A stretch of 64,000 nucleotides of DNA from Alphaproteobacteria bacterium (GCA_015232335.1 JADFZV010000001.1:62001-126000); one strand, 5' to 3'. Counted from the first letter of the stretch, positions 35,231-44,904 are shown. Notes: generated from the letters alone by a model not told the origin. Translations and numbers: made by a program.

Positions 35231-36352
35231 TCAGACAGTCTGCCTTAGAAGCGGCAAGTAAACTTTCTCAAGGTAGTGTCTTGCTATGCTGGGCCAACCG
35301 AAATCGCGGATCGTCTCTAATCCGGCGCGGGTCATCTCGAATGCCTGCCCGGGCTCGGAATATACAAGTTCTATGTGTCTGGCCAAAGCATGTGAATCTT
35401 CTGAGGCGGCGATCAAGGCATTCCCGCCTTCAACGACGATGTCAGATACCATGCCGACGCGCGTTCCGATGAAGGGCGTTGCGCTGGCAAGCGCCTCTAG
35501 CAAGGCGGCGGGGGCACCCTCTTCCCTTGATGTCATCAGATAAGCGTCAATGGCGTGATAGTATTCCGCGATCTCTCGATAGTCTGCCAGCAGCGAGTGA
35601 GCGAAAGGAATGCCAAGACGTTTTAACCCTTCCTTGACATAGCCGCGCGAAGGCCCGGATAGCAGAACGAAAAGGGGAACGTCCTTTCTAACCTGTGCAA
35701 GTGTGTCCAGAAAGACATCTGGGCCTTTGATCAGCTTTGGTTCAAGCCCCTCTTCCCAGCCGGTTCCATCCTTCTGGAACGAGCCAATGCAAAATGCGCC
35801 CTCGGGAATGCCCAGCCGCTTGCGTAACGCTGATCTAAGCTCGGGTACGGCCAGTGGCCGAAAAAGCTCAAGGTCAACGCCTAAAGGAATTCGGATAATT
35901 CGTTGCTTGTCCACGCCCCAGGTTGCCAGGCGATGTTCCATGATCCCGCATCCAGTCACGACGGTATGAATGCGTGGCAGTCCTTCGAGAAATAATTTGA
36001 TTGACCTGCGAAGACCAGGCTCGTCACTATCGCGCTCTCCATGAAAGACCGTTGCTACAACCTTGTTTCTGGAAAGGCAGGGGCTTTTGCTAGAGGCAGC
36101 AAAATCGCCGATCGTGCCAAAATGCAGAATTTGATTTCTCATTGTAGCCAGCTGATGTCTGCTGACAGTTCTCGCCGGAAGTTTCTTCGAATCTCTAACT
36201 CCCTGCGTGACATATGAACCGACGACATCTGCCGCCCAGTTTGCTTCAGGTACGACGTAACAAACGCTGGTCTGGTGCCCATAAGGGCCGCGCGACCTGA
36301 CATCCAACTTTGCGTAAATGTTGATGACTTTGGAAAGAAATCTGCCGATCAT
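35231..36352 (-). CDS. GT4-type glycosyltransferase, paralogue of the enzyme at 26571
   Basis: A 373-residue GT-B glycosyltransferase. Blocks shared with the enzyme at 26571-27686: CIGSFQKDGTGWEEGLEPKL, GPSRGYVKEGLKRLGIP and YLMTSREEGAPAALLEALAS. An RIPLGVDLELF hinge and a RVGMVSDIV segment also match. The N-terminal acceptor domains are more different, which suggests a shared donor with different acceptors. It lies beside the MITE-like element and upstream of the O-acyltransferase pair. The sugar is unknown. The duplication is not tandem; about 7.5 kb of other genes lies between the copies. Confidence 0.88.
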   Translation of the reverse strand: MIGRFLSKVINIYAKLDVRSRGPYGHQTSVCYVVPEANWAADVVGSYVTQGVRDSKKLPARTVSRHQLATMRNQILHFGTIGDFAASSKSPCLSRNKVVATVFHGERDSDEPGLRRSIKLFLEGLPRIHTVVTGCGIMEHRLATWGVDKQRIIRIPLGVDLELFRPLAVPELRSALRKRLGIPEGAFCIGSFQKDGTGWEEGLEPKLIKGPDVFLDTLAQVRKDVPLFVLLSGPSRGYVKEGLKRLGIPFAHSLLADYREIAEYYHAIDAYLMTSREEGAPAALLEALASATPFIGTRVGMVSDIVVEGGNALIAASEDSHALARHIELVYSEPGQAFEMTRAGLETIRDFGWPSIARHYLEKVYLPLLRQTV

Positions 36353-36421
36353 GGACTTAGCGATCCTGTTCGAAAAATGGAGCAGACGTAGGCAGTCAAA
36401 CTCTGCTGTTGGACAGGGGGA

Positions 36422-37612
36422 CTATTTGACATTCTCAGGCTCGCATTGCTGCGTCGGAATTCCGATCGAATCGCTCAGCAGCTTTGTAAAGGTCAAGTAG
36501 AATGGTTCATGCTCACGAGTCCAAACATGCATGTGGTCCATGAAGATGCCGTATGAATGCAGGGTTGGTTGGCTTCCCACCCTTAAATCATGCATTGGCC
36601 AGTTGAGCATCTCAGCTGTATCGGCAACAGCCTTGTAATAGGGCTGGAATTTCTGAGCGCAAAGTGCCTCATATTCTGGATTAATCGGCATTAAAACGAC
36701 ATGAATACGCGCACCCTTTTCTTGGGCGCGGCGCAAGGCCTTGATTACTGGATATCGCCCTGGATCGAAATCTATTGTCGGTGGATTCTGAGCATAAGAG
36801 TAGAATAGGCAATTGTAATTGGGGTTGGGCTTGCGATTCTGGAGCAGATCTAGGCGCATGAAGGATGTGCGTAGGGTGCGCGTCAGGTCAGGAAAAATAA
36901 ACTGCTGGCGATAGACCCTCCAGGCGGAGAATAAATTCGCTGCGTCTCGGGTCCGCCAGAAATTCAGGTAGTTTCGAAGGAAATACGTTGGCGGTTCCGC
37001 CTGCTCAACCCTTGCCGGCAACAGGCGCAGAACAGCGCGTTGAGCCAGCTGTGAAAGAAACTGACGAATGGCTTCTGGATTGGCGAAGTTCGCTTGCCCG
37101 CTTTTGACCCTCTCCAGGAACAGCGAGTCATTAGCCAGTCTCCGATCTTGTTTCTGGCGCACGAAGTCAAAGTAGTCAGCATACATTCGACCGCTCTCTT
37201 TCAGGCCGTTGGAATCGGCGAACTCCCGGATGACGCCGCGAGTCTCGGACTCGGTTTCATAGAACATGAAGAAGCTGGAATCCTCGGAGACAACAATGTC
37301 TGATGGCAAAGCTTCCGCCTGTTCAAGAAACCTTGCAAACTTCAAAGGATGGTCGTCTTCGGTGATGACAATGGGGTCACGGAAGCGGCAAGGCTGTATC
37401 AGTTGGTCGAGCAAACATTCGCCGCGATAAAAGGCGACGGCATTGTTTCTCTTGGTGATGCGCCCCAGATCCGCAAGGCTGGTGTCCGCAGAAAAACGGT
37501 CTTCTGATTCCGGCGCATAAATCAAAAAATGAAAATAGATTGGCACCAATGCGGCAAGCAAGGTTAGCGCAAACCACTTAGCGTATCTAAAATTGAAAGT
37601 AGATGAACGCAT
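36422..37612 (-). CDS. Periplasmic partner of an MBOAT acyltransferase (AlgJ/DltD-like candidate)
   Basis: A 396-residue protein with one N-terminal membrane anchor (about residues 13-30), the rest predicted to lie in the periplasm. The C-terminal part has VVLMPINPEYEALC and YGIFMDHMHVWTREHEPF, where a D-H-x-H stretch resembles the Asp/His of the DltD/AlgJ/AlgX SGNH-like partners of MBOAT enzymes; a clear N-terminal Ser motif is not seen. I preferred the ATG at 37612 to a TTG at 37648. It overlaps the end of the MBOAT gene by 26 bases, so the two are co-expressed. Likely role: moving acyl (acetyl) groups onto the polymer outside the cell. Confidence 0.65.
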   Translation of the reverse strand: MRSSTFNFRYAKWFALTLLAALVPIYFHFLIYAPESEDRFSADTSLADLGRITKRNNAVAFYRGECLLDQLIQPCRFRDPIVITEDDHPLKFARFLEQAEALPSDIVVSEDSSFFMFYETESETRGVIREFADSNGLKESGRMYADYFDFVRQKQDRRLANDSLFLERVKSGQANFANPEAIRQFLSQLAQRAVLRLLPARVEQAEPPTYFLRNYLNFWRTRDAANLFSAWRVYRQQFIFPDLTRTLRTSFMRLDLLQNRKPNPNYNCLFYSYAQNPPTIDFDPGRYPVIKALRRAQEKGARIHVVLMPINPEYEALCAQKFQPYYKAVADTAEMLNWPMHDLRVGSQPTLHSYGIFMDHMHVWTREHEPFYLTFTKLLSDSIGIPTQQCEPENVK

Positions 37613-39026
37613 TGGAATCTGCTGCGCGGAAGAGAAGAATGGAGACAATCATGAGGACAGATGAAACAAAGTACACTGGGCGCTTGAACCTCCGATGAAG
37701 TTTGTCACGCATGAAGTACAACACAAAAAGATGCATAAGAAAGACAATGCCCCAATATTGGCCAAGGTGCAAGTTTGTATCAGCCAGGGAATATTCGCCG
37801 AACTGGGTGAACATCGCCTTGGTGATTCCAAGGGCTTGGGGAATATTTTGGCTGCGAAAGAACACCCAGGCCCAGGCTACGCCAACAAAGGTCAGCGTTC
37901 TTATGACGAAGCTCAGCAGTAAGGAGACGAAGAAGGATCGGTGTCTGAACTGCTTGAAAACTGGTTGGATCAACAGATGATCCAGTACGAGGAAAAGTCC
38001 GTGCAACAAGCCCCAAAGCACGAACAACCAACTGGCGCCATGCCAGAGGCCGCCAATAATCATCGTTACGATCAGGTTTCGTAAGGTCAGGAGGTTGTTA
38101 AGGCGACTTCCGCCCAGCGGAACGTAAAGATAATCCCGAAACCACGTCGAAAGCGAAATGTGCCACCGCCGCCAAAAGTCGCTGAAACCAAAGGCGATGT
38201 AGGGATAATAGAAGTTCATTGGAAAGCGAAATCCCATCAGACAGGCCAGCCCGATGGCAATATCCGAATAGCCTGAGAAATCAGTATAGATCTGGACAGC
38301 ATAAGCCATGACAGCTGACCATGCTGCAAAAGCGTGAACGCCGTCATAGTTTGGCAGCGAGTAAAAATAATCGACGTAAGGGGCAAGATTGTCAGCAATG
38401 ACCAGCTTTTTGAATGTGCCAAGGATCAGCAGAAAGCAACCCCAGTAAAAAAATGGACCTGTGAGGCGTGTCGGCTTCGCCAGCTGGGGAAGGAATGTTT
38501 TTGCCCGAACAACCGGGCCGGCTACTAGCTGAGGAAAGAAGGAAACAAAAAGCGCAAAATCCCAAAAGCTGTTGGCGGGCTTGCAAATCCGCCGGTAGAT
38601 GTCAATCGTGTAACTCATGCCTTGAAAGGTGTGAAAGGAAATGCCGATGGGAAGCATGATCTCGAGGATCGGTACCTCGATGCTCAACCCCAGAAAGGAG
38701 GCGAGCGAAATGGTGTTTTCTGACAGAAAGCCGATATACTTGTAAAAGCCAAGCAGCCCCAGATTGCCAGAAAGACTTAAGACAAGATAGAATTTCCGCC
38801 AGCGCGCAGAGGCGCTCGTTTGAATGCGTTCTCCACAGCAGTAGTCGAGGACAATAACGAAAACGAGGATCAGTAGGTAGGGATAGTACCAGAATGCGTA
38901 GGACGCCAAACTAATTACAGTAAGAAACAACTTTGTCCAACGCCAGGGGGAATAACGACGCAAAAGTAGAAACAGCGGATAGGCAGCAGCAAAAAACAGG
39001 GCAAATTCGGCTGTCGTGAAAATCAT
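37587..39026 (-). CDS. MBOAT family O-acyltransferase (AlgI/DltB-like)
   Basis: A 479-residue polytopic enzyme of the membrane-bound O-acyltransferase family, close to AlgI in length and pattern. Seen: PIGISFHTFQGMSYTIDIYR near 126-145, the conserved FWRRWHISLSTWFRDYLYVP block with H289, and the catalytic-type GGLWHGASW with H329. Such proteins pass acyl groups from acyl-CoA or a thioester across the inner membrane to a glycan, together with a periplasmic partner, which is encoded directly downstream. Alginate O-acetylation and teichoic acid D-alanylation are the models. Here the polymer is unknown. The decayed IS3 element lies just upstream, so its original promoter may be affected. Confidence 0.92.
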   Translation of the reverse strand: MIFTTAEFALFFAAAYPLFLLLRRYSPWRWTKLFLTVISLASYAFWYYPYLLILVFVIVLDYCCGERIQTSASARWRKFYLVLSLSGNLGLLGFYKYIGFLSENTISLASFLGLSIEVPILEIMLPIGISFHTFQGMSYTIDIYRRICKPANSFWDFALFVSFFPQLVAGPVVRAKTFLPQLAKPTRLTGPFFYWGCFLLILGTFKKLVIADNLAPYVDYFYSLPNYDGVHAFAAWSAVMAYAVQIYTDFSGYSDIAIGLACLMGFRFPMNFYYPYIAFGFSDFWRRWHISLSTWFRDYLYVPLGGSRLNNLLTLRNLIVTMIIGGLWHGASWLFVLWGLLHGLFLVLDHLLIQPVFKQFRHRSFFVSLLLSFVIRTLTFVGVAWAWVFFRSQNIPQALGITKAMFTQFGEYSLADTNLHLGQYWGIVFLMHLFVLYFMRDKLHRRFKRPVYFVSSVLMIVSILLFRAADSNAFIYFQF

Positions 39027-39151
39027 CTGGCATCATGCCGTTGTTAGTCGTTACCGAGCAATTGAAACAATGCTTGCCTTTTTGACGAAGTGTGTTGAAA
39101 AACCAAACACAGATAAATCATGCAACCTTCCAACTCCGCATGCATTCAAAC

Positions 39152-40400
39152 TGACCTGAGACCCAAGCTGAGCTTGCCCCCAACCTTGGACCAGGCTGGC
39201 CTGGAAAAATCCTGCCTCATCCGACGGTGAGCTGGCCGGGGTTGCCGACCGGAAGATGAAGCCTTGCAGGCACTTGGTTGCCGATCGCGCTGTGAGGCCG
39301 GACCATGTCGTAGTTTCTACGCCAATCCTCGCATTTTTCTCTCGCTTCGTCGAGGCTCATGAACCAGTTGACGTTCAGGCATTCGGCCCGGAACTTACCG
39401 TTCAAGGATTCGATAAAGGCGTTGTCGGTTGGTTTTTCGGGACGGCTAAAGTCGAGCGTGACGCCCCGCATGAAGGCCCAGAGATCCAGTTCCTTGCTGA
39501 TAAACTCAGGGCCGTTGTCCAAGCGAATTGTCTTTGGATGGCCAACTTGCGCAGCGGCTTTTTCCAACGCCGCGACGACGTCAGTTCCCTTGAAACCTTG
39601 CCTTGCCTCGATGCTGGCGAGAAGCGGGAGAATGTATCGACGACGGTAAGAATACGGATTTTCCGCCCGTCGAAGAGCTGATCGTGTACGAAATCCATCG
39701 CCCATATCTGGTTGGCCCTTTCTGCTGACAAGCGATCATCACGCAGCTTGGCCGCCACCTTGCGCTTGGGTGATTTGTTGCGTAATTGCAGGCCCATTCC
39801 GCGATACAGACGATAGACACGCTTCACGTTCACGGCCCAACCCTCCGCTCAAGCAGGACGTGGACACGCCGATAGCCATAGCGAACGCGCGTTTCGCATA
39901 TCTCCTTGATCCTTTGCTTAAGACCCCGTCGGATCAGGACGGCGCGACCGGTAGTTATAGGTCGAACGGTCAAACGGCAGAGCGCGAAAGGCTCGGCGGA
40001 TAGAGACCTGCCAGGCAGATCGAACGTCGTCGACCAGTCGCCGCATCCGGGCAGGCTTCACAGCTTTCGGCGGAGCACGTCTTGCAGCATCTCCTTGTCG
40101 AGCGACAGGTCTGCCACTATTCGTTTCAGCCGCCCGTTTCTTCCTCAAGCTGCTTCAGCCGCTTCATCTCTTACGGCATCAGCCCGGCATACTTCTTCTT
40201 CCAGTTAAAGTAGGTCGCCTGGCTGATTCCGGCCTTCCGGCACACTTCGGCGACTGTGGTACCTTCCTCGGCCTGCCGCAAAAAGAAGGCGATCTGCGCC
40301 TCCGTGAAGTTCGACTTCTTCATGGAAGAACCCTCCCGGCCACGGGAAATAAATTAGAGTTTTCCAGCCATCCGTGGGCCAATTTTCTGGGGGCAGGTCA
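39152..40400. mobile_element. Decayed IS3-family element
   Basis: About 1.25 kb, the usual IS3 size. The ends carry TGACCTG / CAGGTCA (39152-39158 and 40394-40400), the right end continuing into TGACCTGCCCCCAGAAAATT as in the IS407 group, while the left end is degenerate. No convincing target duplication is seen. It holds only a broken transposase (see 39217-40323). Confidence 0.7.
39217..40323 (-). pseudogene. IS3-family transposase orfA-orfB remnant with multiple frameshifts
   Basis: orfA begins at 40323 (MKKSNFTEAQIAFFLRQAEE, helix-turn-helix type) but meets a stop after 50 residues near 40171, before its usual end. The rest of orfA, RLKRIVADLSLDKEM-like, is out of frame. orfB follows in pieces: MRRLVDDVRSAWQVSIRRAF, then NVKRVYRLYRGMGLQLRNKS, WAMDFVHDQLFDGRK (first Asp), IRLDNGPEFISKELD (second Asp) and NAFIESLNGKFRAECLN (Glu). 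A further shift lies near 39610-39630. All DDE residues are recognisable, but at least three frame breaks make it inactive. Confidence 0.88.
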
Positions 40401-40489
40401 CCCATCCGGCTCCTCCGGGATTAGCCCATGTCTTGACATCATTAGCTTCCCGGCCAGGAACGAGTGGACAACCTTCTGAGACTTCGCAA

Positions 40490-41527
40490 CTAGTGAAGTT
40501 CCTTCTTTCCCGATGCCGTGATAATCGGGATGTGACGCATCCACATCTGTTTTTCCCACCAGGGGCGATTCTGCTGATACCAGGCGATCGTTTTCTCCAG
40601 CCCCTGCTCCCAGGTAACTGAAGGATTCCAGCCTAAAACACGATTGATTTTCGTCCAGTCGCCGGTATGCCGGAAGACCTGACCCGGACGATCCCCGATA
40701 TACGAAATCCGAGACGTATCAACGCCCATTTTCTCGCAAACAGAATTCGCTATATCAAGAATTGTCACATCATGGCCGGAAGCCACATTGAAAACTTCGC
40801 CCACCACTTTCTCGGATGGCGCATGGCAGACCAAGTCGATGGCGTTGCAGCAATCCTCGACGAAAATAAAGTCGCGGGCGGCTGAGCCATCCCCATGCAC
40901 TGTCAGGGGCTCATCGACGAGTACGCTGGTAATGAAACGAGGCAAAACTTTTTCCAGATGCTGCTGGGGCCCAAAATTATTGAAGGGGCGCACGATAACA
41001 GCCGGAATGCGATAGGTCGCCCAATAGGAATAGACCAGCCTGTCAGCGCCACACTTGGCCGATGCGTAGGGACTCATCGGATTAAGGGGATGGTCCTCAT
41101 TCATCTTGGCATCGATGGCAGTGCCATAAACTTCCGAGGTGGAGATGTGAACAAATCTCTCAATCCGGTCACGAAACTTGACGACGGCATTCGCCACCGC
41201 GTGGGTGCCCATGACGTCGGTCTGAAAGAAGGTCAGATTGTCGAAAATAGACCTAGTGACATGTGTCTCCGCAGCAAAGTGTACGACTATGTCCGACTGC
41301 GCCATGAGCGTGGCGACCAGATCCGCATTGCAGACATTTCCGACCCAGACCTGGACCCGATCATCCTCGCTGAGAATGGCCGCCTCGGGCAGGTTGTCGA
41401 TCGAAGCCGCATAAGTGAAGTTATCGAGGACAAGAAACCGGTAGTCGGGATAACGGTGGAGCAGCAAATGGACAAAATTGGAGCCGATGAAGCCAGCCCC
41501 ACCCGTAACGAGTACCGTCTTTGACAT
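40490..41527 (-). CDS. RmlB/LegB-like NDP-sugar 4,6-dehydratase (extended SDR)
   Basis: A 345-residue extended SDR: TGGAGFIGSNFVHLLL at the N-terminus, AAETHVTRSIFDN, SPYASAK (YxxxK), RPFNNFGPQQHLEK and GDGSAARDFIFVED. The overall pattern is that of dTDP-glucose 4,6-dehydratase. However, the catalytic strand reads ISTSEVYG; RmlB has T-D-E-V-Y-G, so the usual Asp is Ser here. This is more like GMD or LegB-type UDP-GlcNAc 4,6-dehydratases. No rmlA, rmlC or rmlD lies in the window. AGGAG stands 6 bases before the ATG. It may feed a 4-keto-6-deoxy sugar to the C-methyltransferase, the cupins or the aminotransferase. Confidence 0.85.
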   Translation of the reverse strand: MSKTVLVTGGAGFIGSNFVHLLLHRYPDYRFLVLDNFTYAASIDNLPEAAILSEDDRVQVWVGNVCNADLVATLMAQSDIVVHFAAETHVTRSIFDNLTFFQTDVMGTHAVANAVVKFRDRIERFVHISTSEVYGTAIDAKMNEDHPLNPMSPYASAKCGADRLVYSYWATYRIPAVIVRPFNNFGPQQHLEKVLPRFITSVLVDEPLTVHGDGSAARDFIFVEDCCNAIDLVCHAPSEKVVGEVFNVASGHDVTILDIANSVCEKMGVDTSRISYIGDRPGQVFRHTGDWTKINRVLGWNPSVTWEQGLEKTIAWYQQNRPWWEKQMWMRHIPIITASGKKELH

Positions 41528-41577
41528 TTAATTCTCCTGAAGCAAAAACTCAAGAAAGCACAAACCCAAGCGCCTAG

Positions 41578-42699
41578 CTATGGTGACCGTCCTATCCCGA
41601 TCAATCGTCCGAATAACCTTAAGTAACTAAGCGGATCAAGAACAAGATTGTTGATTTGAGCACATTCAAACGTGCACCAGCACCGGTTATCACGAATGAA
41701 CTGCCGAACGGCTCGAGCGCGTGGTTGGCTCAACAGAAACCCTAGATCGAAATCCGCCTGTCGAAGATTGCCCAAACAGAAGTCCTCCAAGTCTGACGCG
41801 TCAGTTTTACCTTCATTCGCAAGGACTTGCAGAATCTCACAGGGGTGGACATTCGCGCGCTCATCAATGATTATCAGCTTATCACCTGAGCGGCAGGGGC
41901 TGGGCATTCGCTTCTGTTCAACCGTTCTAACTCTGCTGTCGAGATATTCATCGGCCAGCACATCATTCAATCGGGCTCCCGAGCAGGCGATTGCCCGATG
42001 ATGGCGCAGGATTTCAATAAAGGCCTCTTCCGAGGCGCCGCAGCCCGCGTCGCTGGCGACATCTCCGCGGGCCAACATGACCCCATGACTGGTGATGTCC
42101 ATGTTTGCAGCGATCCAATCGAGCAGCTGCTTCATCTTGTCTAAATTGCTGACTGTCAGGACAGAGGCGGTTGCCACGTTGATCCGCGGGTTGGACAAGC
42201 CGAACTGGCGCGTGATGCGCCAAGTTTCGCAAAGACGATCGAAGCTTCCCGCCAAACCCCGAATCTCATCATGATCGGCACCAATACCATCAATGGACAG
42301 ATTGATGGATAGGACAAGTTCGGGACAGCTTGTGGCAACGTGCTGTACAAGCTTTTCAATGCGATCTGGATAGGAGCCATTCGTCGCAACGGTAACACGC
42401 CGAACCCCGGTAACTCGGTAGAAAATCTCAATTATCTCTGCCAAATCTTGTCGCAGGGTTGGCTCGCCGCCGGTTAGCGTCAACTGGTAGAGGTCGGGCA
42501 GCTGCTCTGCTATGCGGGTAATTTCCTGAAGCGTCCATTCCTCTGAACGCTTCAGGGTGTTGAGCATTTTCCAATTGAAGCACATGTTGCAGCGCTGGTT
42601 GCAGTGCGACGTAACATAAAGAACGACATACCATGGGTTCTTGCTGATACCGCGCTTCAGCAAATCATAGGGCCGCGCCTGCGAAATCCAGTTAACCAT
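41578..42699 (-). CDS. Radical SAM protein with C-terminal extra cysteines (SPASM-like)
   Basis: A 373-residue protein. The core motif is CNQRCNMC at residues 33-40 (C33, C37, C40), followed by LTLTGGEPTLRQDL (TGGEP box) and INLSIDGIGADHDEIRG. The C-terminal part adds several cysteines (SPCRSGDKLII, HPCEIL, CWCTFECAQ), which could bind extra iron-sulfur clusters as in SPASM/Twitch enzymes. Proteins of this layout modify peptides or sugars; in glycan loci they have been seen as sugar epimerases and dehydrogenases. It is 6 bases downstream of a YfhO-like membrane gene and the next B12 radical SAM is near, so it probably acts on the same substrate. Substrate unknown. Confidence 0.85.
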   Translation of the reverse strand: MVNWISQARPYDLLKRGISKNPWYVVLYVTSHCNQRCNMCFNWKMLNTLKRSEEWTLQEITRIAEQLPDLYQLTLTGGEPTLRQDLAEIIEIFYRVTGVRRVTVATNGSYPDRIEKLVQHVATSCPELVLSINLSIDGIGADHDEIRGLAGSFDRLCETWRITRQFGLSNPRINVATASVLTVSNLDKMKQLLDWIAANMDITSHGVMLARGDVASDAGCGASEEAFIEILRHHRAIACSGARLNDVLADEYLDSRVRTVEQKRMPSPCRSGDKLIIIDERANVHPCEILQVLANEGKTDASDLEDFCLGNLRQADFDLGFLLSQPRARAVRQFIRDNRCWCTFECAQINNLVLDPLSYLRLFGRLIGIGRSP

Positions 42700-42705
42700 G
42701 AATAT

Positions 42706-44904
42706 TCAGCCAATCTTCCATTTGCTGAGCGCTTGGTACTTTAGCGTCACGTGGTGCCGCCCCTTCGGCACAATAAGCCCTTGGTGCAACAGATTCACGC
42801 GAAGCAGCGGCGCTTGTTGGCCATCGACCTCCGCTTGCCAGCCTTTGTGAAAGTTGTTGGCAATAACAAGAGTGGCACAAGAGGTCACATCAACGTCAAT
42901 AGTCAGTGAATCAGGAAGATAAGACACCAGTTTTGCCGTTGCGCTGCCAACCGAACACGGTAAGGCGCCCGAGGCGCCGAGTTCGGCGTCGAGAAAGCGA
43001 GCAACTTTGCCCGTTTCTGTCTGTTCGGCCACATGGCGCAGCAGATCATTCTGGCTACCAAAGGCACGAGTGGACGTGGCAAAATAGACGCGCGGCAGGG
43101 CTTGGGTGTTCCTATAAATATACAGATCCTTGCCTGGATAGCGCCCCGACAGGAAGAGTCGCAGTTTCTCAAAGCGCGTGCTGGATTCCCAAACGCTTCG
43201 GGCCGAAGCGTCCGTTCGGGCAATCAGTGACAAATGCTCGTCGGTTAAAGGACAAGGGGAGATCAGATACTCAACATTCAAGATGTCAAGAAAACGAAAA
43301 TTGATATGTCGACCCAGCTGAGTCGGCGCGCAGCTGTCGGTGATGTTATGGATAGTGAAGCGGCGACCCTTTGTGAATCCTCCCGGCTCTTCGGGCTCGG
43401 ATAGTGGCTCTGGCGCCATTCGATACATCGCTTCCCAAAAGTTCATGTATTCTGCGGTATGAAAGGCGAAATAGCCATCCGCCGTCTCGAGCCCATAGGC
43501 CCAGGCATGATTGGGCTCGACCATCGAGGAGAAAGGCTTGGGTGACGCCGTGACAACGCGGAACGGATCGTCTCCCTTAAGCTGCCCAAAGGTACTCTTC
43601 AGCAGGGGATTGTCATAAAGAACGTCATAAGACGCGCCATATCCGAACTGAACAAAATGATCTCGTTTAATTTCAGCAAGCGTCAAGACGCTCAGCGAGA
43701 GCAGCAAGAGTGACGTCAGGCCACTGAAGCTCAAACGGACAAGCCGTTCCCCTTTGTCCTGCACCATAATCGAAAAGCGCTCGCCTAACCCTTGGGCACC
43801 AACGGCAATGGCAAGAAAAGCGGCAAAGGAAACAACGCGACTCATTCGGCGCAAGCGCAACGAGTCAAAGGGAAGTTCTAGTGCGTGAAGGGTCCATGAA
43901 ATCAAAGGCGTGAAAAATAAAAGAAGTGTCAAAAACAGCGCGATCCAAAGCACATTTCGTTGCTCAGTGGATTGGCGAACGAAACGCAATGCCAAAAGGG
44001 CAGGGACCAGAAAGGGTATCGGGGGGATCACAAAAAGCAAATAAACGCCCTTAATGAATTGCAGACTTAGAATCTCAGAAAAAGAAATATCAAGCGAACG
44101 TCCCGCAAGAATGGCGGTGCCTGAGGAAGAGAGGGCCTCGGCGAGCGGGGCCGAAATCGGAACCAGATACAACAGCCATCCCACCAAATGGGCCGAAACA
44201 ACTATGATCGAATGGCGCGGTTTAAGGCCAGCGACAAAGTAGGTCCAGAACGAGAGAAGTCCAACAAAATAAATATCATGAAGGCCGTATCCCCAGCCAA
44301 GGGTAAATGCGAGCAGACACTGCAGGAAAGCGTTTACCGGAATGTTTTGTCGAAAATGATGCACTGAAAGCAGTGACAGGGGTAGCAAGCAGACTTCAAA
44401 AATGTCGTAGAAATACAGTCCACCGGCGCGCACGCACGGCAAGTAAAAAACCGCCGCGCTCACCGCCAAAATGGGAGAGACGAACAGATGTCTCTTGAGC
44501 AAGGCATAGACCGACCAGCAGGCAATCAGCGAAGACAGAAAGATCACGCCACCAGCAATGACCCAGGCGGGCAGAAACAAAAAAAGCGGGGTCAGCAGAT
44601 TGATTTGGAACATGGCGGACATACGATCCATGCCGCCGGCAAAATGGTTCTCCCAAGCCCCCGCCAGACCTTCATGCCACTCATTGGCAAACAGCAAGCG
44701 TGCTGGGATATTGCTGTCTCCATCCGAGTCCGGATTCAAAAAAGAGCGGCTTCCAAAGATATAGAATTCGAAGGTGACAGCCAGGGTGAAAGCCAAGAAG
44801 AACAGAAACGCCCATTTCTCACGAGCGAGGTTGCGCTCAAGCCAGGAATAGAAGTCGCTACTATTCTCGAACAATGAGGATGTCACCGGTTTGCTCATGG
44901 ACAA
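42706..44904 (-). CDS. YfhO-like large membrane protein
   Basis: A 732-residue protein with about 12 transmembrane helices in the first 420 residues and a periplasmic C-terminal domain. The last stretch, ATLVIANNFHKGWQAEVDGQ followed by LHQGLIVPKGRHHVTLKYQ, is the ending of YfhO-family proteins (hydrophobic strand, G-W-x-A-x-V-D-G, then a loop and Y). YfhO homologues act in glycosylation of lipoteichoic acid and other envelope polymers, where they are GT-C-like. Two Met codons near the start (residues 1 and 3) are both possible. It is 6 bases from the radical SAM gene downstream. I infer transfer of a sugar from a polyprenyl-phosphate carrier. Confidence 0.8.
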   Translation of the reverse strand: MSMSKPVTSSLFENSSDFYSWLERNLAREKWAFLFFLAFTLAVTFEFYIFGSRSFLNPDSDGDSNIPARLLFANEWHEGLAGAWENHFAGGMDRMSAMFQINLLTPLFLFLPAWVIAGGVIFLSSLIACWSVYALLKRHLFVSPILAVSAAVFYLPCVRAGGLYFYDIFEVCLLPLSLLSVHHFRQNIPVNAFLQCLLAFTLGWGYGLHDIYFVGLLSFWTYFVAGLKPRHSIIVVSAHLVGWLLYLVPISAPLAEALSSSGTAILAGRSLDISFSEILSLQFIKGVYLLFVIPPIPFLVPALLALRFVRQSTEQRNVLWIALFLTLLLFFTPLISWTLHALELPFDSLRLRRMSRVVSFAAFLAIAVGAQGLGERFSIMVQDKGERLVRLSFSGLTSLLLLSLSVLTLAEIKRDHFVQFGYGASYDVLYDNPLLKSTFGQLKGDDPFRVVTASPKPFSSMVEPNHAWAYGLETADGYFAFHTAEYMNFWEAMYRMAPEPLSEPEEPGGFTKGRRFTIHNITDSCAPTQLGRHINFRFLDILNVEYLISPCPLTDEHLSLIARTDASARSVWESSTRFEKLRLFLSGRYPGKDLYIYRNTQALPRVYFATSTRAFGSQNDLLRHVAEQTETGKVARFLDAELGASGALPCSVGSATAKLVSYLPDSLTIDVDVTSCATLVIANNFHKGWQAEVDGQQAPLLRVNLLHQGLIVPKGRHHVTLKYQALSKWKIG

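Noticed and set aside
40490..41527. Direct naming as rmlB (dTDP-glucose 4,6-dehydratase)
   Set aside because: The T-D-E motif is T-S-E and the other rml genes are absent, so the gene symbol was not assigned.
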